A stretch of DNA of 64,000 nt from Linanthus parryae. Its lineage: Eukaryota; Streptophyta; Magnoliopsida; Ericales; Polemoniaceae. Shown piece after piece: positions 47,737 to 59,049 of this stretch; the stretch's first letter is position 1; each line of letters begins with the position of its first letter. The DNA is taken from the NCBI GenBank assembly GCA_023055425.1, contig JALGPY010000005.1, forward strand, positions 79,277,495-79,341,494. The letters are read 5' to 3'. A program made the position numbers and the translations under genes. The notes below the pieces were generated by a model, which saw only the letters and a program-made list of their open reading frames with translations, had not been told where the DNA came from and made no database searches.

Positions 47737-50700
47737 TCAAGGATAATAACGCTTCAGGAATTTCCCGTTTATGGGACCAATTCTTAAGCCATCTTCTGCA
47801 ACGATCTTGTAAGCACCATTAGTGTAAACTTCTTGTACCACATATGGACCATCCCACTTGGAAGTAAACTTGTTCCCGGTCCGATGAGTGGTGATGATGG
47901 GTCTTCTTACTGCAAGTACCAAGTCCCCTTGTTGAAAGGATCGTACTCGGACCTTCTTATTGAATGCTTTCGACATACGAGCTTGATAACATTCCAGGCG
48001 TTGTTGTGCTTCGAGCCGCTTCTCATCGAGTGCTTCTAACTCTTCAAGGCGCAAGCGTGCATTGTCTTCTTGAGTGAGATCTTCTTGAATTGCAATCCTA
48101 AGTGAAGGAATTTGACGCTCGAGAGGTAGTACCGCTTCGACTCCATACACCAAGGCATAAGGAGTAGCCTGTGTAGCTGTGCGAAAGGTCGTACGATACG
48201 CCCAAAGAGCTTCTCCAATCCTTTCATGCCAATCTCGCTTGGACTTGGAGACTACTTTCTTTAACAAGTTGCCAAGGGTCTTGTTGAACGCTTCGGCGAG
48301 ACCGTTTGCTGGAGCATTGTACATGGAGGATTTATGCTGCTTAAAGCCAAATTGTTCACCTAGGTTCCTCATTAGGCTATTCTCAAAAGGCTTCCCGTTA
48401 TCCGTGATGATGTGACGAGGCACGCCGTAGCGGTAGATGATGTTATTGCGGATGAATTGCACAACCGTTTCTTTCTTCACCTCCTTCAATGGAACAGCTT
48501 CAGCCCACTTAGAGAAGTAATCGGTCGCGGCGAGAATGTACAAGTGTCCACCCGAGGATTTCGTTAAGGGTCCTATGGCATCAAGTCCCCATGCCTCGAA
48601 AGGCCAAGATGCAACGGTGGGATGGAGAGGCTCGGGTGCCTGATGAATGAAGTTTGCATGGAATTGACACGGTTGACATCTCTTAGCATAATCCATGCAA
48701 TCTTTGACCATAGTTGGCCAGTAATACCCCATCCTCTTTATTCGAAAGTGGAGTTTTGGCCCTGATTGGTGAGCCCCACATATTCCTGAGTGAGCTTCTT
48801 CAACGGCTTGCATGGCTTCACTTTCGCCCAAGCATCGCAAGAAAACTCCTTCGAATGAACGCCGATACAGAGTATCATTATAAAATATAAAGCGTGTAGA
48901 GCGACGCTTTATGTCAGTCTTTTTACGCGGATCGTCAGGCAACTTCCCATCCTTTAGAAACTCGATTAAAGGCGTGCGCCAATCTTCTTCTTCAATCTCT
49001 AGGACCGAGACAACATTGGAATCTTGGTTGATTTGGAAATCATCATCAAATATTGGGGGAACCACCCACTTCTGACATATGGGGACCTTGGCTTCTGCAT
49101 CAGGGAGTGTTAGATTAGACGCGAGTTTGGCTAGTGCGTCAGCCTGGTTATTATCTCTTCTTGGCAAATGGTGTAGGACTACCTCTCCGAGCCATGCTAT
49201 CATTCGAGTGGCATAGTTGTAGAAAGGTAACAATTCTGCCTTCTTAACCTCATAAACTCCGAGGAGCTGATTTATGATTAGCTGGGAGTCTCCATACACG
49301 TGAAGTTTGTGGTGCTTTGCTTCAATAGCCATCTCAAGTCCCAATATGAGCGCTTGGTACTCGGCTTCATTGTTTGAGCAATTTTGCGTCAAGGTGAAGG
49401 CGTATGGGAGCACGTCACCTTCAGGAGAAACGTATACTACTCCTGCCCCCGCTCCATTGCGATGAGATGCCCCATCAAAGTACATCTTCCATGGCTTGCT
49501 TTCCTCGATAAAGAAGATATCTTCGTCAGGAAGATCTTCCGATAACTCCCATTCGGCTGGTATCGGATGGTCCGCTAGAAAGTCCGCTAAGGCTTGCCCT
49601 TTGATGGCCTTTTGGGGAACATAGATAATCTCGAATTCCTGCAGCAGTAGAGACCATCTCGCGAGTCGATCGGACAAAACCAGTTTTGACATTATGTGCT
49701 TAACCGGGTTTGCTTTGGAGACGAGATGCACCGTGTGAGCTTGAAAATAATGCCGCAACTTTTGAATTGCGTACACTAAGGCCAAACACATCTTTTCTAT
49801 TGGAGAATAGTTGAGTTCGCATTGAGTCATCATTCTGCTGAGATAGTACAAAGCGTTCTCTTTCCCTTCCGCATTCTCCTGGGCAAGTAAGGCCCCAACG
49901 GATCGTTCTTGGGCGGTAATGTATAGGATCAAAGGCTTTCCTGGGATAGGGGCTGCCAACACAGGAGGCTTCATCAAGTAAGCCTTGATGCTATTGAAAG
50001 CATTTCTGCAAGGTTCATCCCACTCGAACGGTACACCCTTCTTCATGAGCCGATTGAACGGTTGACATCTTCCAGCTAAATTGGAAATGAAACGCCGGAG
50101 GTATGCAAGTCTCCCTTGGAGACTTTTAAGGTCGTGGATGGTTCGAGGCTCCGGCATCTTAAGAATAGCTTCAATTTTGGCCTGGTCAATTTCGATTCCC
50201 CGATGGCGAACAATGAAACCGAGAAACTTTCCGGAGGTGACACCAAACGCACATTTCAGCGGGTTCATTTTCAATTGGTAACGTCGAAGTCGATCGAACA
50301 CACTCTTCAAATCCTGAAGATGATCTTTCCTTGCCCTTGTCTTAACCACTAGGTCATCAACGTAGCACTCGACATTTTTGTGGAGCATGTCATCGAAAAT
50401 CTTCTGCATTGCTCTTTGATATGTTGCTCCCGCATTCTTTAGACCAAATGGCATCACCTTATAACAGTAAATCCCTTTGGGTGTGCGAAACGCCGTCAAT
50501 TCCTCATCCTTTGGGGCCATGCGAATTTGATTGTATCCCGAAGATCCGTCCATAAATGATAACGCCTCGTGGCCCGTGGTTGCATCCACCATGAGTTCGG
50601 TTATGGGCAGCGGAAAATCGTCTTTGGGACATGCGCTATTGAGATCTCGGAAGTCGACACAAACCCTTGTCTGCCCATTCTTCTTTTTGACGCGGACTAT

Positions 50701-53700
50701 GCTTGATATCCACGTCGGGTACTTGACTTCTCGAACGAATCCTGCTTCGATCAACTTGTTCACCTCTTCTTCTATTTTAGGGATGAGCTCCGGTCGAAAG
50801 CGCCTTTGAGCTTGTTTAACAGGCCTAGCGCCATGCTTGACTGCTAATTGATGTACGGCGACCTTCGGGTCTAGTCCAGGCATTTCTTTATAGCTCCAAG
50901 CAAAAACGTCCTTGTACTCCTTTAAGAGACTCACATACAATTGCTCTTCCTCCGAAGTGAGTAGGGTGCTCACATATGTTGGCCGCGGATCTTCCGTCGT
51001 CCCCAAGTTGACTTCTTTAAGCTCATCCACTGTGGATTTTACGCCTTCCTCAAGTTCTGGGGGAGCTTCTTCGGCATCTTCCTCCACTTGCATCTTATCT
51101 TCTACAACTGTTATGTGAAGTGATGAACCAACACTTTCTTCGTCGAAAGAAACTTCCCTTGACTTTGTTGTGGTCCCGGTGTCGATGATAGTTTGTTGTT
51201 TAACTTTTAAACCCTTAGAAACATCAACGACAATCATTGTGCGCCTCTTCATCCGAGATGGGATCGTGCTCTTTATATCCTTGACATCCGCCATTGCTGA
51301 AGAGTTGTGCTTATCTTTCTGGCAAGGCTTCATCCGAACACTTCTTTGTATACCCAATCTTTCATGAACGGGTTTTTGCGAAGGTTCTTGGATGCTTGAG
51401 ACTTTCGGATCTCCAAGTCGATCAAAGACCGATGGTCGTGTATCATCCCTTCCAAGGCGATCAAAGACGGACATATTTCTTTTACTAGTGGGAAGTTCAC
51501 TTTCTTCCGTGATGTAGTGGGTAGCTGCCTTCTTGATGTAGATTTTTGCAGGAGATGGTGGTGTATATCCCAAACCTATGCGAGGTGCGGGTTTCACACG
51601 CCCCTTTGGATTCAAATTCTTTGCTGTCAAGGTTGGATCATATGTCTCCGTAGGAAGAGTTCCTGCGGAAGGGACTTCGTGTGGCTTGTATCCCGCCTTT
51701 GCCATAAGCTTGTAGGCATTTGGATCAAAACCTTCTATGGTCCTTTTTGATGGCCATTCTCCATGCTCCGCTTTTGGGCCTTCTTTTGGTCGAACAAAAC
51801 CTTCGATGGTGGATTCAAGTTTAACCTTTTCCATGTTTGTAAGAGGCAAGTTCAAATCCTTTAGTGTCGCGTCTCTGCTCTTTCGTGCCTTATAGCGCAA
51901 GACGGGGATAGTTTCCTTGGTCTCCTTTGCTTCAGCCAACATTGTCTCACTATTCTTTGCGGCTACTTCGACTTCTTTTCCTTCCTCGCGCTTCTTGACA
52001 TCCTTTGACGAACCAATTTCTTTATGAGGAGTGAGTTTATAAGTTTTCACAGGTTCAATTTCCCGAAGGATAATTTGCGCGGAGTAAAACTTTGCATCGG
52101 CGAAATAGGACTCAGCTTCAGTGAAAGGATTTTCATCAGCTACAATCTTCTCCACAACACCATTTCTACAATACTTTAGGCATTGGTGAAGTGTTGACGG
52201 CACGACGCCATTCTCATGGATCCATGGCCGTCCGAGAAGAATTTTGTAGGAGGTCTTTGCTTCGATGACGCTGAAATAAACTCTTGAAATCATATCGCCG
52301 GTGACAAGATCTAGAGATATTGCCCCCATTGCTCTTTGTCCTCCTTGGTTGAATCCCTGGATAAGTATACGACTAGGTGACAGTTCTTCTGTAGTTATCC
52401 CTAACTCCTTCAATGTTGTGAGTGGCATGAGGTTAACGGCTGATCCTCCGTCTACAAAAATCCTGTTAACCTTCTGCTCGCGAGTATACCCGCTGATGAA
52501 CAAAGGTCGGTTATGGTTCTTGCGACCCAGTAGTAAGTCTTCGTCGGTGAACACAATGGCCGCATCGCCGCAACCTTGGAAAGTTGTCTTGTCGGGGTGC
52601 TTAGGTGAAGAGGGTGTACCTACTTCTTCTTCATCGTCGTCAAAGGTTGTAGTGTCGCAAGTTATCTCTTGAGATCCTGACACATTTGACTCGGGTTCAA
52701 GGGATATGGAGGTCATATGTGTTGTTGCTGCATCAACTTCTTCTTCCAAGACAATCTTCCCTTCTCTTGCAAGTTGCATGATCTTTTCCTTGAGAACGAA
52801 GCACTTTGTCGTAGGATGACCAAGCAAGCGATGGAATTTGCAATAATTGGGATCATTCACCTTGTTGGCTTCTTCGGGTCGCTTCGAGTCTTGAAGTTCA
52901 AGAATCTTCATCTCCATCAATTGCTCGAGCATCGTGGGAACTTCGGTATCAGCAAATGGGTATACCTTCGCCTGCAACTCCTTGAGTGTTGGTCTAGACC
53001 TTAAATTCATTGCGGTAGAATTAACTTGATCGGCGTTATTATTCTTTGCCTTGCTTGAGAGCTTCAAGGGTGTCGTAGTGACGGCCATGGAATCCTTTTT
53101 GTTGGATTTGATGGTGAACTTCCCACCTTTACGATTGTCCTCCCTATGTCCTCCCTTCCACGCGTCAAAAGGAGGTGGTCCTTGGCTCCCGTTAGATGCG
53201 ATGCTAAGCTCCATGTCGTGGGCACGCGTAGCAAGTTCCTCGAATGATGTTGGCCTGATTCCTTGAAGTATATACCTTAAACCCCAATGCATGCCTTGGA
53301 TGCACATCTCGATTGCTGAACCTTCGGAAAGACGATCCTTGCAGTTTAAACTCAAGTTCCTCCAGCGATTGATGTAGTCAATGGCCTTTTCATCTTTCCA
53401 TTGGCGAGTGTTAGTCAATTCAACCATGCTGACAGTCCGTCGTGTGCTGTAGAAACGGTTGAGAAATTCCTGCTCCATTTGCCCCCAACTATCAATGGAC
53501 CTTGGCTCCAGCTGACCATACCAGTCGAAGGCATCATCTTTAAGGGTCCTAACAAATTGCTTCACGAGAAGGTCTCCATCGGTTCCAGCGTTGTTACATG
53601 TCTCGATGAAGTGGGCAACATGTTGCCTAGGGTTTCCTTTGCCTGAGAATTGTTGGAACTTAGGAGGATTGTAACCGTCTGGCATGCTTAACTTCTCAAT

Positions 53701-54378
53701 TCTTTCTGTGTAAGGCTTAACGTAGGACTTAGATGATGTTGACGGTACTCCAGGCTTCCCGTTCATGGTGTTTAGGATGATCTCTTGTAGTTGATCGAGA
53801 GGAATGGAACCATTGGCTGACAATTGTACACTAGGTCGTGCGTCTTGCCCGCTGTTTGTTGTTCTCGCTTCTTCCGGAGCCTTAGGGGTGTGTTCGAACA
53901 CCTGACTTGCTTCTTCGCGACTCTCGAGCTTGTTTATTAACTTTGCAAGTTGCACATCACGTTCTTCCACAATCTTCTTTAGGTCGTCAAAGCCCTTGGT
54001 GAGGTTTGCAACTTGCTCTTCGATGGGAACCGTACTAGTAGTCATGACATGCATGCTAATATCATCATCATGATCACATGTTGGTTGATGGTTACTACTC
54101 TTAGTGCTGGATTTAGAGTTGCTTTCGCAACTTTCTTCGCAAGACTTGTTGGCAGCAGAAGACTCCTGAGGGGTGGGGACATGTGACTGTGACTTATGTG
54201 AGGCAACATCTAGCGAACCATCTTGATTGCCCCCTGCAGCTGTGAGATTCTTTACGGCCTTAGCCATAATACGAGTTATTGGACCAGTGATTTGGGTTCC
54301 GGAGTTTGATTCTGAAGTTGAAGACTTGGCGTCTCCAGCCTTAAGAGATGGAAGTTCGTTGTTCTTTGTAGGAGACAT
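47737..54378 (-). CDS. Tat-lineage gag-pol polyprotein, single intact frame
   Basis: I start at the ATG 54376-54378 (MSPTKNNELPSL); the open frame extends into the LTR but without an earlier ATG. This gives 2213 codons and a TGA at 47737-47739. Order: Gag with capsid (SWGQMEQEFLNRFYS) and CKFHRLLGHPTTKC motif; protease IFVDGGSAVNLMPL; RT with CVDFRDLNSACPKDDFPLP and YVDD (50353-50364); a degenerate gypsy RNase H (ITAQERSVGALLAQ, lacking the usual catalytic Asp); then a second plant/archaeal-type RNase H with its acidic residues (FDGASHRNG, NNEAEYQAL, GDSQLI, QADALAKLA; about 49090-49500). Integrase follows: zinc-binding H...CQPC, LDAIGP, TDNGKPF and GLAEAFNKTL with catalytic Glu. One frame would yield Gag and Pol without a shift. 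I see no lesion. Confidence 0.97.
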   Translation of the reverse strand: MSPTKNNELPSLKAGDAKSSTSESNSGTQITGPITRIMAKAVKNLTAAGGNQDGSLDVASHKSQSHVPTPQESSAANKSCEESCESNSKSSTKSSNHQPTCDHDDDISMHVMTTSTVPIEEQVANLTKGFDDLKKIVEERDVQLAKLINKLESREEASQVFEHTPKAPEEARTTNSGQDARPSVQLSANGSIPLDQLQEIILNTMNGKPGVPSTSSKSYVKPYTERIEKLSMPDGYNPPKFQQFSGKGNPRQHVAHFIETCNNAGTDGDLLVKQFVRTLKDDAFDWYGQLEPRSIDSWGQMEQEFLNRFYSTRRTVSMVELTNTRQWKDEKAIDYINRWRNLSLNCKDRLSEGSAIEMCIQGMHWGLRYILQGIRPTSFEELATRAHDMELSIASNGSQGPPPFDAWKGGHREDNRKGGKFTIKSNKKDSMAVTTTPLKLSSKAKNNNADQVNSTAMNLRSRPTLKELQAKVYPFADTEVPTMLEQLMEMKILELQDSKRPEEANKVNDPNYCKFHRLLGHPTTKCFVLKEKIMQLAREGKIVLEEEVDAATTHMTSISLEPESNVSGSQEITCDTTTFDDDEEEVGTPSSPKHPDKTTFQGCGDAAIVFTDEDLLLGRKNHNRPLFISGYTREQKVNRIFVDGGSAVNLMPLTTLKELGITTEELSPSRILIQGFNQGGQRAMGAISLDLVTGDMISRVYFSVIEAKTSYKILLGRPWIHENGVVPSTLHQCLKYCRNGVVEKIVADENPFTEAESYFADAKFYSAQIILREIEPVKTYKLTPHKEIGSSKDVKKREEGKEVEVAAKNSETMLAEAKETKETIPVLRYKARKSRDATLKDLNLPLTNMEKVKLESTIEGFVRPKEGPKAEHGEWPSKRTIEGFDPNAYKLMAKAGYKPHEVPSAGTLPTETYDPTLTAKNLNPKGRVKPAPRIGLGYTPPSPAKIYIKKAATHYITEESELPTSKRNMSVFDRLGRDDTRPSVFDRLGDPKVSSIQEPSQKPVHERLGIQRSVRMKPCQKDKHNSSAMADVKDIKSTIPSRMKRRTMIVVDVSKGLKVKQQTIIDTGTTTKSREVSFDEESVGSSLHITVVEDKMQVEEDAEEAPPELEEGVKSTVDELKEVNLGTTEDPRPTYVSTLLTSEEEQLYVSLLKEYKDVFAWSYKEMPGLDPKVAVHQLAVKHGARPVKQAQRRFRPELIPKIEEEVNKLIEAGFVREVKYPTWISSIVRVKKKNGQTRVCVDFRDLNSACPKDDFPLPITELMVDATTGHEALSFMDGSSGYNQIRMAPKDEELTAFRTPKGIYCYKVMPFGLKNAGATYQRAMQKIFDDMLHKNVECYVDDLVVKTRARKDHLQDLKSVFDRLRRYQLKMNPLKCAFGVTSGKFLGFIVRHRGIEIDQAKIEAILKMPEPRTIHDLKSLQGRLAYLRRFISNLAGRCQPFNRLMKKGVPFEWDEPCRNAFNSIKAYLMKPPVLAAPIPGKPLILYITAQERSVGALLAQENAEGKENALYYLSRMMTQCELNYSPIEKMCLALVYAIQKLRHYFQAHTVHLVSKANPVKHIMSKLVLSDRLARWSLLLQEFEIIYVPQKAIKGQALADFLADHPIPAEWELSEDLPDEDIFFIEESKPWKMYFDGASHRNGAGAGVVYVSPEGDVLPYAFTLTQNCSNNEAEYQALILGLEMAIEAKHHKLHVYGDSQLIINQLLGVYEVKKAELLPFYNYATRMIAWLGEVVLHHLPRRDNNQADALAKLASNLTLPDAEAKVPICQKWVVPPIFDDDFQINQDSNVVSVLEIEEEDWRTPLIEFLKDGKLPDDPRKKTDIKRRSTRFIFYNDTLYRRSFEGVFLRCLGESEAMQAVEEAHSGICGAHQSGPKLHFRIKRMGYYWPTMVKDCMDYAKRCQPCQFHANFIHQAPEPLHPTVASWPFEAWGLDAIGPLTKSSGGHLYILAATDYFSKWAEAVPLKEVKKETVVQFIRNNIIYRYGVPRHIITDNGKPFENSLMRNLGEQFGFKQHKSSMYNAPANGLAEAFNKTLGNLLKKVVSKSKRDWHERIGEALWAYRTTFRTATQATPYALVYGVEAVLPLERQIPSLRIAIQEDLTQEDNARLRLEELEALDEKRLEAQQRLECYQARMSKAFNKKVRVRSFQQGDLVLAVRRPIITTHRTGNKFTSKWDGPYVVQEVYTNGAYKIVAEDGLRIGPINGKFLKRYYP

Positions 54379-54421
54379 CACGAACACTTGTACTTGAGGA
54401 GAAGAGATGAGGGGCAGAGAA

Positions 54422-54440
54422 GTCCCACTGGGCGTGCCAA
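54422..54440 (-). promoter_or_regulatory. Tat element primer binding site
   Basis: The minus strand reads TTGGCACGCCCAGTGGGAC four bases after the 5' LTR end. This form of primer site is common in Tat-type gypsy elements. I have not matched it to a tRNA. Confidence 0.75.
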
Positions 54441-54444
54441 AATT

Positions 54445-55395
54445 TGTACACACAAATTTATGCTAATGGAAATAAAAGCGAGAAATTCGGTGAAACAAAT
54501 ATTCTTATTGATGTAATAATGAGTGGATTACAATATCTGATAGTAAATTTCTAAACAGAAATTAAATCCCCTGATTCTTCTCCTGAAACGTCGAACGAGG
54601 GCTTCGCAGCTTGATCTCGAATCGAACGGATGAGCGGCCTTCTATTTTGACGAAGAACGCGATGAAGGTCTCGAAGAACACAAAAACGCCGAACGAGGGC
54701 TTTAGAGGCTTGATCTCGGATCGAACGGATGAATATCTTTGATGTTGATGAAGAACCGGATGAATGCCTTGAAGAACACGAAGAACGGCTTGAAGATCTT
54801 CGAGTTTCTTGAAGAACACGGATGGAGATCTTCAACGGCTTGAAGGACTCGATGACGATCTTTGAAGAACTTGATGAAGAACTTCGAAGAGCTTGATGAT
54901 GATGATCTTGATGATGGATGAACTCGTCGGGGCTTGAAAAGCTTGATCTTCAGAGCTCTCTCCTTCTTGCAAGATGTAATTGTGTGTTTTTTTATGCCTA
55001 GGGATGGCCCCTTTATATAGGCATGGGCTGGCTTGCTGGCCAAGGTAGAAAATAAATAATATTTATTATTTATTTAATTTCTGCATCAATTTGACAAGTG
55101 GCGCAATGTGATTGGCCGAACTCGCTAGTCTTAACAGCTGCATCATTTTGACAAGTGGCGTCATGCGATTGGCCTTACTTGCTGACTTGTAGCCGTGTCA
55201 TGTAATGACGTGGCGTCGCCATAAGCAGTCCTTGGCTGTAAATAAGTTTAGTCTCATTTACAATCTAGTCCTCTTATTATTTATTGCTTTAAGGACAGCA
55301 ACTTTGACGATGAGTGCAATTTGATCCCACCATTTAAATAGGTCATAATAGACACGTGGCGCTGCTTGATTGGCCACAAATTTAGTGTGTCTACA
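54445..55395 (-). repeat. Tat element 5' LTR
   Basis: 951 bp, nearly identical to 41802-42750. I see C/A and G/C changes and a 2-base longer A run (about 54680). A TATATAAAG box is present in the same place. Confidence 0.97.
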
Positions 55396-55400
55396 GTAGT
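55396..55400. repeat. Target site duplication GTAGT of the nested Tat element (right)
   Basis: Perfect 5-bp match with 41797-41801. Confidence 0.95.
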
Positions 55401-55931
55401 ATCGCAGGGGTCTATCAGTCATATCCCTACACTAACACCTATTATATTATTTCTTATTATATCATGGGGGTAAAACCTAAGACGATTTATATTGTAAAAC
55501 ATGTTGTTCATCAACACTACAAAAGATTCATATATATCACGAACTTCACACTCATCTTCATCAAAATAGCATGACTATCTCACAAAAGGATCAAATAATG
55601 TACAAAATTGCATACAAATTTTCATCAACTTATTTTCTTTGCAGAATCAAATCTCAAATTTTATAATACTCATCCTCCATCATGGGAGTAATATCATCCC
55701 CAAGGCCAGCCAAGTAAAAATGTTCTCTTATATGTATCTCATAATCAGACCAACTGATTAACACATGATAAAAACTGAAAATGTCTCTCCCGAGGGGAAA
55801 GAAAGTTCGCAGGTGGGTGGGACTTAATAAAAACAGACTACCCATAACCCCAAGCGGCTTGTCAAATTTTAAATTTCTTACCCTAAATTCATTTTATATT
55901 TCCCTACATGTTTTAATTCCTTTTTGGATTG
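55401..55931 (-). other. Chromovirus leader and first codons of gag
   Basis: Between the chromovirus primer site and the nested insertion. The likely gag ATG is at 55420-55422; its nine codons read on into the gag at 41796. The rest is an untranslated leader. The 63- and 113-codon frames here show no motif. Confidence 0.7.
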
Positions 55932-55933
55932 CC

Positions 55934-55946
55934 TGCTCTGATACCA
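55934..55946 (-). promoter_or_regulatory. Chromovirus primer binding site (initiator Met tRNA type)
   Basis: The minus strand reads TGGTATCAGAGCA two bases after the 5' LTR end (TGTTACA), an exact match to the common initiator methionine tRNA site. Confidence 0.9.
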
Positions 55947-55948
55947 CC

Positions 55949-58900
55949 TGTAACACCCCTCCTTTACCGAGCCTTCCGTTCCGGACCGGAGAGCCCGGGT
56001 GGGTGCTACTCAAAATGAATTGGCGGAAATCGAGAACAAAACGCTTCCATAGTTATATATTACAAACTATAATTGTCTTAAACATGAAACATAACATACT
56101 ATTAAACAAGATGATTGTCTAGGTGCGTCATTTATTTAGTACTAACATAACTAGGTGAGTCCGCGATCCCTTAATCCGAGCTTCCTTCACCTAGACCTGC
56201 GGGGAAAAGAAACAAGACCGCAGTTTTTCCAAAGTCAGCACAAAATGCTGAATAAGTAAACACCCAAACATGTAAACCGGATAAGAAGCATATTTTTCTT
56301 TTGAATAAAGAGGATAATTTAGAAGTACCCAAACATGTTATTGAAATTGACCAAATATGAGAAGTATAAAACTTTCAACTCTTTGCTTAGCGTTATCAAA
56401 CCGTTCTCCTTTATATAATAAGGAGGACATCATCAATTCGCATCATTTCCACAATTAGGGGATTCTAAAAGTATCAATTCTTCCATCTTTCACATGAAAA
56501 ACCTGATTTATTATTTAGTTGTAGCGGGGAACGAACCAATCCATCGCAATAATCCATCACAGTATCTCATAAGTAACCAACCATATCCCATGCATCCAAG
56601 ACCTTAAGTGCCGGCACCCCCCTAAGACTTCTTGCGGCCAGAGAGGTGAGTACATGGAGCAGCCCAGGGCTAATTGCAACCGAGCAAATTATCACAATAT
56701 AGAAGTATCCAAATATGGTTCCACCGCACAACTGTTTCCACTTTACATTATTACGTATTATTAATTCCGGGTGATAGTTTCCAAAGAATCATTTAGACAA
56801 GTATTGAAATCTCAAGTCGAACACGTATTGACACAAATCACATTTTGAGACGTAAATCACAAAAAAATATTTAGACACGAACGGAGGACGGACACATTAG
56901 GTAAGGCATATTTACTTACCTCAAGTAGCACGACAATTATCACGATAAGGCTCCTACGGGTACACGTAGCCCTCGTCTACGAACTCGTCACCTACAATTT
57001 ATAATTCCTAAATCAATTACAAGTCCAAAGTGTGCAAGTATGCTATGCAAAATTTCCCTAAGTCTCATTTGAAATTACCCCCATTATCCCGTTAATTATT
57101 AGCATATAATATTTATATAATAAACCGGTGACGTAAACAATTATATTTTTCTCGTAAAAATCACTACTTATATAAATGCTAACTCTTAAAAATTATTGAG
57201 TAAGAAATCACATATTAAATTTATACACTCTCTTATTTAGAAAATAATAATCTATTTTCACAACACATTTACTTGTAAGTGACTACAAAATTTAATTCAA
57301 CCTAATTTAATTAAAGCTAATTATCTATTGGAAAATGTATATACTATAAAATAATTAGATTCATAAATTAATTTCAAAAAATATTTATTCTAAGGAAATA
57401 TGTGTTTAGTTATACATAATTATAAATTTATTTTGGAGAAATAATTTCTAATAATAAACTTTTATCTATTTATAAATAGAGGAGTTTACTATTAAATATA
57501 TCATAAATTAACTTCCTAACTTCTTTTATTTTATCAATATTAAACAAAAAACATATTTTACTCAAAATACTAATTTATATGTATTTGAATTATTTATTTA
57601 ATCACACTAAATTTATATGATTAAACCAACTATATAATTTATCTTTGCTTATTTTTTTTGAAGAAAACAACAATCTTTCATATTAAATAATACATATGTA
57701 ATTTTAATAGCAAAAACATATTTTATATAATTAAAACAATAACTAGAAATATTATAAATTAATTCTAATACAAAATTGTAACTTTAATTTTATATTTCAT
57801 ATGCAGTTTATGTAAACAACAAATAGATCCCCAACTTTTCATAAATGACATGCAATAACCTTCCACTAGCAAAAAAAGTTTCAACATGCTATACCTGCAA
57901 CCCAAACTTTTCTGAAAATACAAAAAATTCCCCCCAAGCATGAACACACGCACAAATCTCACAACCCAACAACCCAATTCGATTTAAAGCTAACAAAATC
58001 AGATTTTTATGATCAATAATGAATCAGAGGGTGATTTAGGAGTTACCCAAGCAAAAAATCGCGAGAAACGGTGAAGATTTGAGTCCGGTTGGGTTCGCCG
58101 TCGATGGTGGCCGGCGGTGATGGTCGATTCCGGCAATTGAGGCGTCCTTTTCTTCGATTGGTAACGGAAATAGCGTCCTCATGCCTCAGGGATTCGTTTG
58201 GGATTGATTTTAGGGAATGGGTAGCGCCAGGTGGTTCGGGCCGAGCTTCTCGCCGGCGTTAATGGCTGCCGGCGGCTTGTGGGTGGCTCTGGGTTGTTTC
58301 TGCAGCAACTTGCTGCTGTTGCTGCTTCCCTTCTAGTCGAAACAGAGAGTATAGGAGGGAGAAGGGTCGTAACAGAGGGAGAGAAGAGAGGTGCAGGTGG
58401 TGGTGGCGGTGTTTCTCGCCGTCGGGGATTTCGCCGGAGATGGCAGCGGCTTGAGCCGCTGCTGTTTCTGCTGGGTTTTTCGTCGGAGGGAGAGAGAGAG
58501 ATCTGGGGGAGGTGCAGAGAGGAAAAAGTGGTGGTGGTGGTGGTTGTTCACAGTCGGGAACGGCGACAGCCTTGTGCTGCTGCTCTGTTTGCGCCGGCCC
58601 AAAACAGAGGGAAGAGAGGGAGACGGGGAGAGAGGTCAGGGGGAGAGAGAGAGAGAGAGAGAGAGTGGTGGATGTGGTGGTGGGGTTGGTGCCGGTGGTG
58701 ATGGTGTTGGTGGTGGCGACGGGTGAGAGGAGGGAGGAGGTCTGCTGTGTTTTTGAAGGAGGAGATGAAGGAGAAGACACATTTCTTCTTGATTTTTGGG
58801 AGTTCAGCAGATGGGTTGGCGTGGGATTGGGAGAAGCTGTTCTCATTTTTTTTATTCTTTTTTTTGTCAATAATTATTTAATTCACTATTATTAATTTAT

Positions 58901-59049
58901 CCCCCTAGGTGTTTGACTTTCTTCAAACTACAACTATCTCCCCCCTAAAATAACTAGTTTATCTTTACTTAAACTACAAATATCTCCCCAATTCACATTT
59001 AACTTCACGAATTACTATTAATTTACCCGTATAAAAACGGGGTATTACA
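55949..59049 (-). repeat. Chromovirus 5' LTR
   Basis: 3101 bp, matching 33799-36906 with scattered substitutions and short indels, so older than the nested Tat insertion. Intact TG...CA ends on the element strand. It carries the same CT-rich leader (G-rich plus-strand frames at 58231-58895). Confidence 0.95.

Larger units (their letters stand above)
41802..55395 (-). mobile_element. Young, full-length Tat-lineage Ty3/gypsy retrotransposon
   Basis: The element is 13594 bp and bounded by GTAGT duplications. Minus-strand order: 5' LTR 54445-55395, primer site, gag-pol in one frame 54378-47737, a 5 kb non-coding region, polypurine tract, 3' LTR 41802-42750. By eye the two LTRs differ only by two substitutions and one 2-base indel, so insertion is recent. 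The polyprotein is uninterrupted and carries a second, plant/archaeal-type RNase H, which is the known hallmark of Tat elements. It appears to have all parts needed for autonomous movement, though activity is inferred. Confidence 0.97.
33799..59049 (-). mobile_element. Chromovirus (Ty3/gypsy) split by a nested Tat element
   Basis: On the minus strand: 5' LTR 55949-59049, primer site, start of gag, a nested 13.6 kb element, rest of gag-pol 37150-41796, polypurine tract, 3' LTR 33799-36906. The LTRs are about 3.1 kb and clearly homologous throughout. Flanks are ATTAT (33794-33798) and AATAT (59050-59054), a 5-bp duplication with one mismatch. Pol ends in a chromodomain-like segment after integrase, which defines chromoviruses; the long LTRs fit the Tekay/Del group. 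Removing the nested element leaves about 11.7 kb. Stops, frameshifts and a lost integrase residue make it inactive. Confidence 0.93.
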
